Positions 27,912 to 32,545 of a stretch of 32,545 bases of DNA are shown here, in pieces. A model generated the notes under the pieces. It did no database searches. It was given only the letters and a program-made list of their open reading frames with translations, and was not told the origin of the DNA. Position numbers and translations under genes: made by a program. Source of the stretch: Pseudomonadota bacterium (GTDB taxonomy: Bacteria; Actinomycetota; Actinomycetes; Actinomycetales; Cellulomonadaceae); NCBI GenBank assembly GCA_021833345.1, contig JAKBFW010000013.1:1-32545 (forward strand). The letters run 5' to 3'. Numbering within the stretch: the first letter of the stretch is position 1; each line of letters starts with the position of its first letter.

Positions 27912-30125
27912 ATGTCCGACGACCCGATCGTGGGGGCCACCCCGAGCCGTGGGGAACGGTGGGTGGAACCTCCTGCCAAGCCCCTCACCGACGCTGCCAC
28001 GAGTCTCGTGGAAGGGTCGTCGTTCTGCGTCAGCGGTTCGAACGGCGACCTCGAGCCGTTCCGCCAGCAGGGGTTGTTCGTGCGGGACACCCGGATGATC
28101 TCGACGTGGCGCCTCCTGGTCGACAACGCGCCTCTCGAACCGCTCGCGACGATCCCGGCAGAGCCGTACGAGTGCACCTTCGTCACCCGTGCCGTTCCTC
28201 GGCCGGGCCATGACGACGCCACCGTCGTCGTGGAGCGGCGACGGCTCGTCGGCGCCGGGATGCGGGACGACGTCACGGTGCGGAACTTCGGGACCGAGAC
28301 GGCGGGGCTCGTGGTGTCGATCGAGGCGGAGACCGACTTCGCCGACCTGTTCGAGGTCAAGGAGGGTCGCAACCCGCACCATGCCCGCATCCGCCACCAC
28401 GCGAGCGGCAACGAGCTCGTGTTCATGCTCGAGCACGCCGGCGGGAGCCGGGGCGTCCGGATCCGGGCATCGGGCGCGCACGCGTCGTCGCGCACGCTTT
28501 CCTTCACGGTCGCCGTGCCCGCACAGTCGTCATGGTCTACGACGATCGAGGTCCTGCCGATCATCGACGAGGACGAGCTCGAGGCCGCGTTCCCGACCAC
28601 CCGGCCTGTGGCCGAGGCGGTCGCGGCGCGCCGCATGCAGCTGTGGCGCGACCGCGTGCCCGACGTGCGGGTCGGGAGCAGCAGGCTTCAGCAGGCTCTC
28701 GACCACAGCGAGCGCGACCTCGGGGCGCTGCGCATCGTCGACCAGGACCATGCGGAGGACGAGGTCGTCGCCGCGGGCGCACCGTGGTTCATGGCCTTGT
28801 TCGGCCGCGACTCGCTGCTGACCAGCTGGATGTCGATCTCGATGGCTCCCCACGTCGCCCTCGGCACGCTACGGACCCTGGCGCGGCTGCAGGGCCGCCG
28901 GACGGACCTCATGACCGAGGAGGCCCCCGGCCGGATCTTGCACGAGGTCCGCGTCGGCATGGACGCGACCCTGGCCCTCGGTGGCGGACGCGTCTACTAC
29001 GGCTCGATCGACTCGACGCCGCTGTTCGTGATGCTCGCCGACGAGGCGCTGCGCTGGGGCGCCCCCCGACAGGAGATCGAGGCCCTCCTCCCCGCGGTCG
29101 ACGCAGCCCTCGACTGGCTCAGGTCACCCGCCGTCAGCGGTCGCCTCGGTTTCGTCGAGTACCAGCGCTGCACCGACCGCGGCCTGCTCCACCAGGGGTG
29201 GAAGGACAGCCACGACGCGATCAGCTTCAGTGACGGGACCCCGGCACGGACACCGATCGCACTCGCCGAGGTCCAGGGCTACACCTACGGTGCGTTCCGC
29301 GCGCGCGCCCACCTCGCCGACGTGTTCGGCGACCCCGCAGCCGCCCAGGTGTGGTCCGCGCGCGCGGAGGACCTCCGGGAGAGGTTCGACGTGGCCTTCT
29401 GGCTGCCGGACCGCGCCCGGTACGCGATCGCCCTCGACGGCGACGCACGCCAGGTCGATGCCCTCGCCTCGAACATGGGCCAGTGCCTCTGGACCGGCAT
29501 CGTCCGCGAGGACAGAGCGGCCCAGGTCGCAGCGGCCATCCTCGATCCCGACCTGTTCACGGGCTTCGGCGTCCGGACGCTCGCCGGCAGCATGCGCGCG
29601 TTCAACCCCGTCAGCTACCACAACGGCTCGGTGTGGCCGCACGACACCACCCTGATCGCTGCCGGTCTTGCGCGTTACGGTCTGCTCGACGAGGCGGCCA
29701 CCGTCATGGATGGTCTGCTCGACACCGCGTGTGCCTTCGGAGGGCGCCTCCCCGAGCTCTTCTGCGGTTTCGACCGGGAATCGACGGCATGCCCCATTCC
29801 GTACCCGGCGGCCTGCACACCGCAGGCCTGGGCGGCCGCATCGCCGTTCCAGCTCCTCCGCACCGCACTCCAGCTCGAGCCGTGCCTCCCGCACGGCGTC
29901 GTGCACGCCCGGCCCGTCTCGGCGGCGATCGGCACGGTCCACCTCGCGGGACTCGACCTCGGAGGAGCTGCGGTCACGATCGACGCGGACACCGAGCACG
30001 TCACGATCGACGGGTTGCCGGACGGGGTGCGGCTCGTGGGGGCGTCGGACGAGCCGGGATGCACATGGCACGCGCGGCCGGCAGCTGGCGGCACCCGCCG
30101 CACGGGCCGGACGGGCCGCCCGGCC

Positions 30126-30128
<3 letters not shown>
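27912..30128 (+). CDS. Amylo-alpha-1,6-glucosidase / glycogen debranching N-terminal-domain protein (GDE_N_bis-like + (alpha/alpha)6 barrel)
   Basis: SFCVSGSNGDLEPFRQQGLFVRDTRMISTWRLLVDN; AAGAPWFMALFGRDSLLTSWMSI; LLHQGWKDSHDAISFSDG; FNPVSYHNGSVWPHDTTLIAAGLARYG. Ends in TAG. Confidence 0.9.
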
Positions 30129-32281
<2,153 letters not shown>

Positions 32282-32310
32282 GGTCCCGGCCGCCTGGACG
32301 TGCCGACGTC

Positions 32311-32385
32311 CGGGCGCACCGCGGGCCGGCCCCGGCCGTGCGGTGCGCCCGGCACGCGACCGTGGTCGGGCGCACCGCGGGCCGG
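32311..32385. repeat. A-A'-A repeat: two 19-bp direct copies with an intervening inverted copy; likely bidirectional terminator
   Basis: CGGGCGCACCGCGGGCCGG at 32311-32329 and 32367-32385; GCGGTGCGCCCG at 32340-32351 is the exact inverse of the first 12 bp of both. Confidence 0.8.
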
Positions 32386-32391
32386 ACGGGC

Positions 32392-32545
32392 TCAGGCGGT
32401 GACGAGGGACCGCAGGACGTACTGCAGGATCCCGCCGTTGCGGTAGTAGTCGGCCTCTCCCGGGGTGTCGATGCGGACGACCGCGTCGAAGGTCACCGTC
32501 GAGCCGTCGGCCCGGGTCGCCGTGACCGCCACCGTCGACGGCGTC
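32392..32545 (-). CDS. acnA: Aconitate hydratase, C-terminal fragment (runs off window)
   Basis: Minus-strand translation ends ...[51 protein letters not shown] is typical of the AcnA C-terminus. Not in supplied ORF track. Confidence 0.9.
   Translation of the reverse strand, partial: TPSTVAVTATRADGSTVTFDAVVRIDTPGEADYYRNGGILQYVLRSLVTA

Overview
This is a very GC-rich actinobacterial chromosomal window; gene content and style suggest something Cellulomonas-like, but I did not test the taxonomy. It is mostly core metabolism. In order: alpha/beta-hydrolase (proline iminopeptidase-like); ABC exporter; small alpha/beta-hydrolase; glgX-treY-treZ trehalose-from-glycogen operon; PPK2 polyphosphate kinase; RibD-like pyrimidine reductase; small conserved hypothetical; gnd (-); DUF3000 protein; LuxR-type HTH regulator; RNase D; fadA-fadB; pflA/pflB (-); dxs (-); GT4 glycosyltransferase (-); divergent amylo-alpha-1,6-glucosidase-like enzyme; GuaB1-type IMPDH/GMP reductase-family protein; NUDIX CoA-pyrophosphatase-like protein; and the C-terminus of aconitase (-) at the right edge. 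I see no CRISPR array, tRNA, rRNA, IS element, prophage or obvious defence island, and I cannot support a claim of a wholly new system. The most interesting signals are regulatory. (i) Of 23 readable stop codons, 20 are TGA; all three exceptions sit inside a regulatory element of the next gene: two TAG stops form the first half of a TANNNT -10 box exactly 12 nt before a leaderless start, and the only TAA lies in a perfect GTTACTC-CC-GAGTAAC palindrome just before the fadAB promoter. (ii) An A-A'-A repeat between the NUDIX gene and acnA can form two mutually exclusive hairpins. (iii) Four degenerate 17-bp tandem units run through the pflA stop codon. (iv) A GlxR/CRP-like site lies upstream of pflB. 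(v) One hydrolase gene has no canonical start codon where its fold begins but has an SD-spaced ATC. (vi) A split-frame minus-strand coding remnant precedes glgX.
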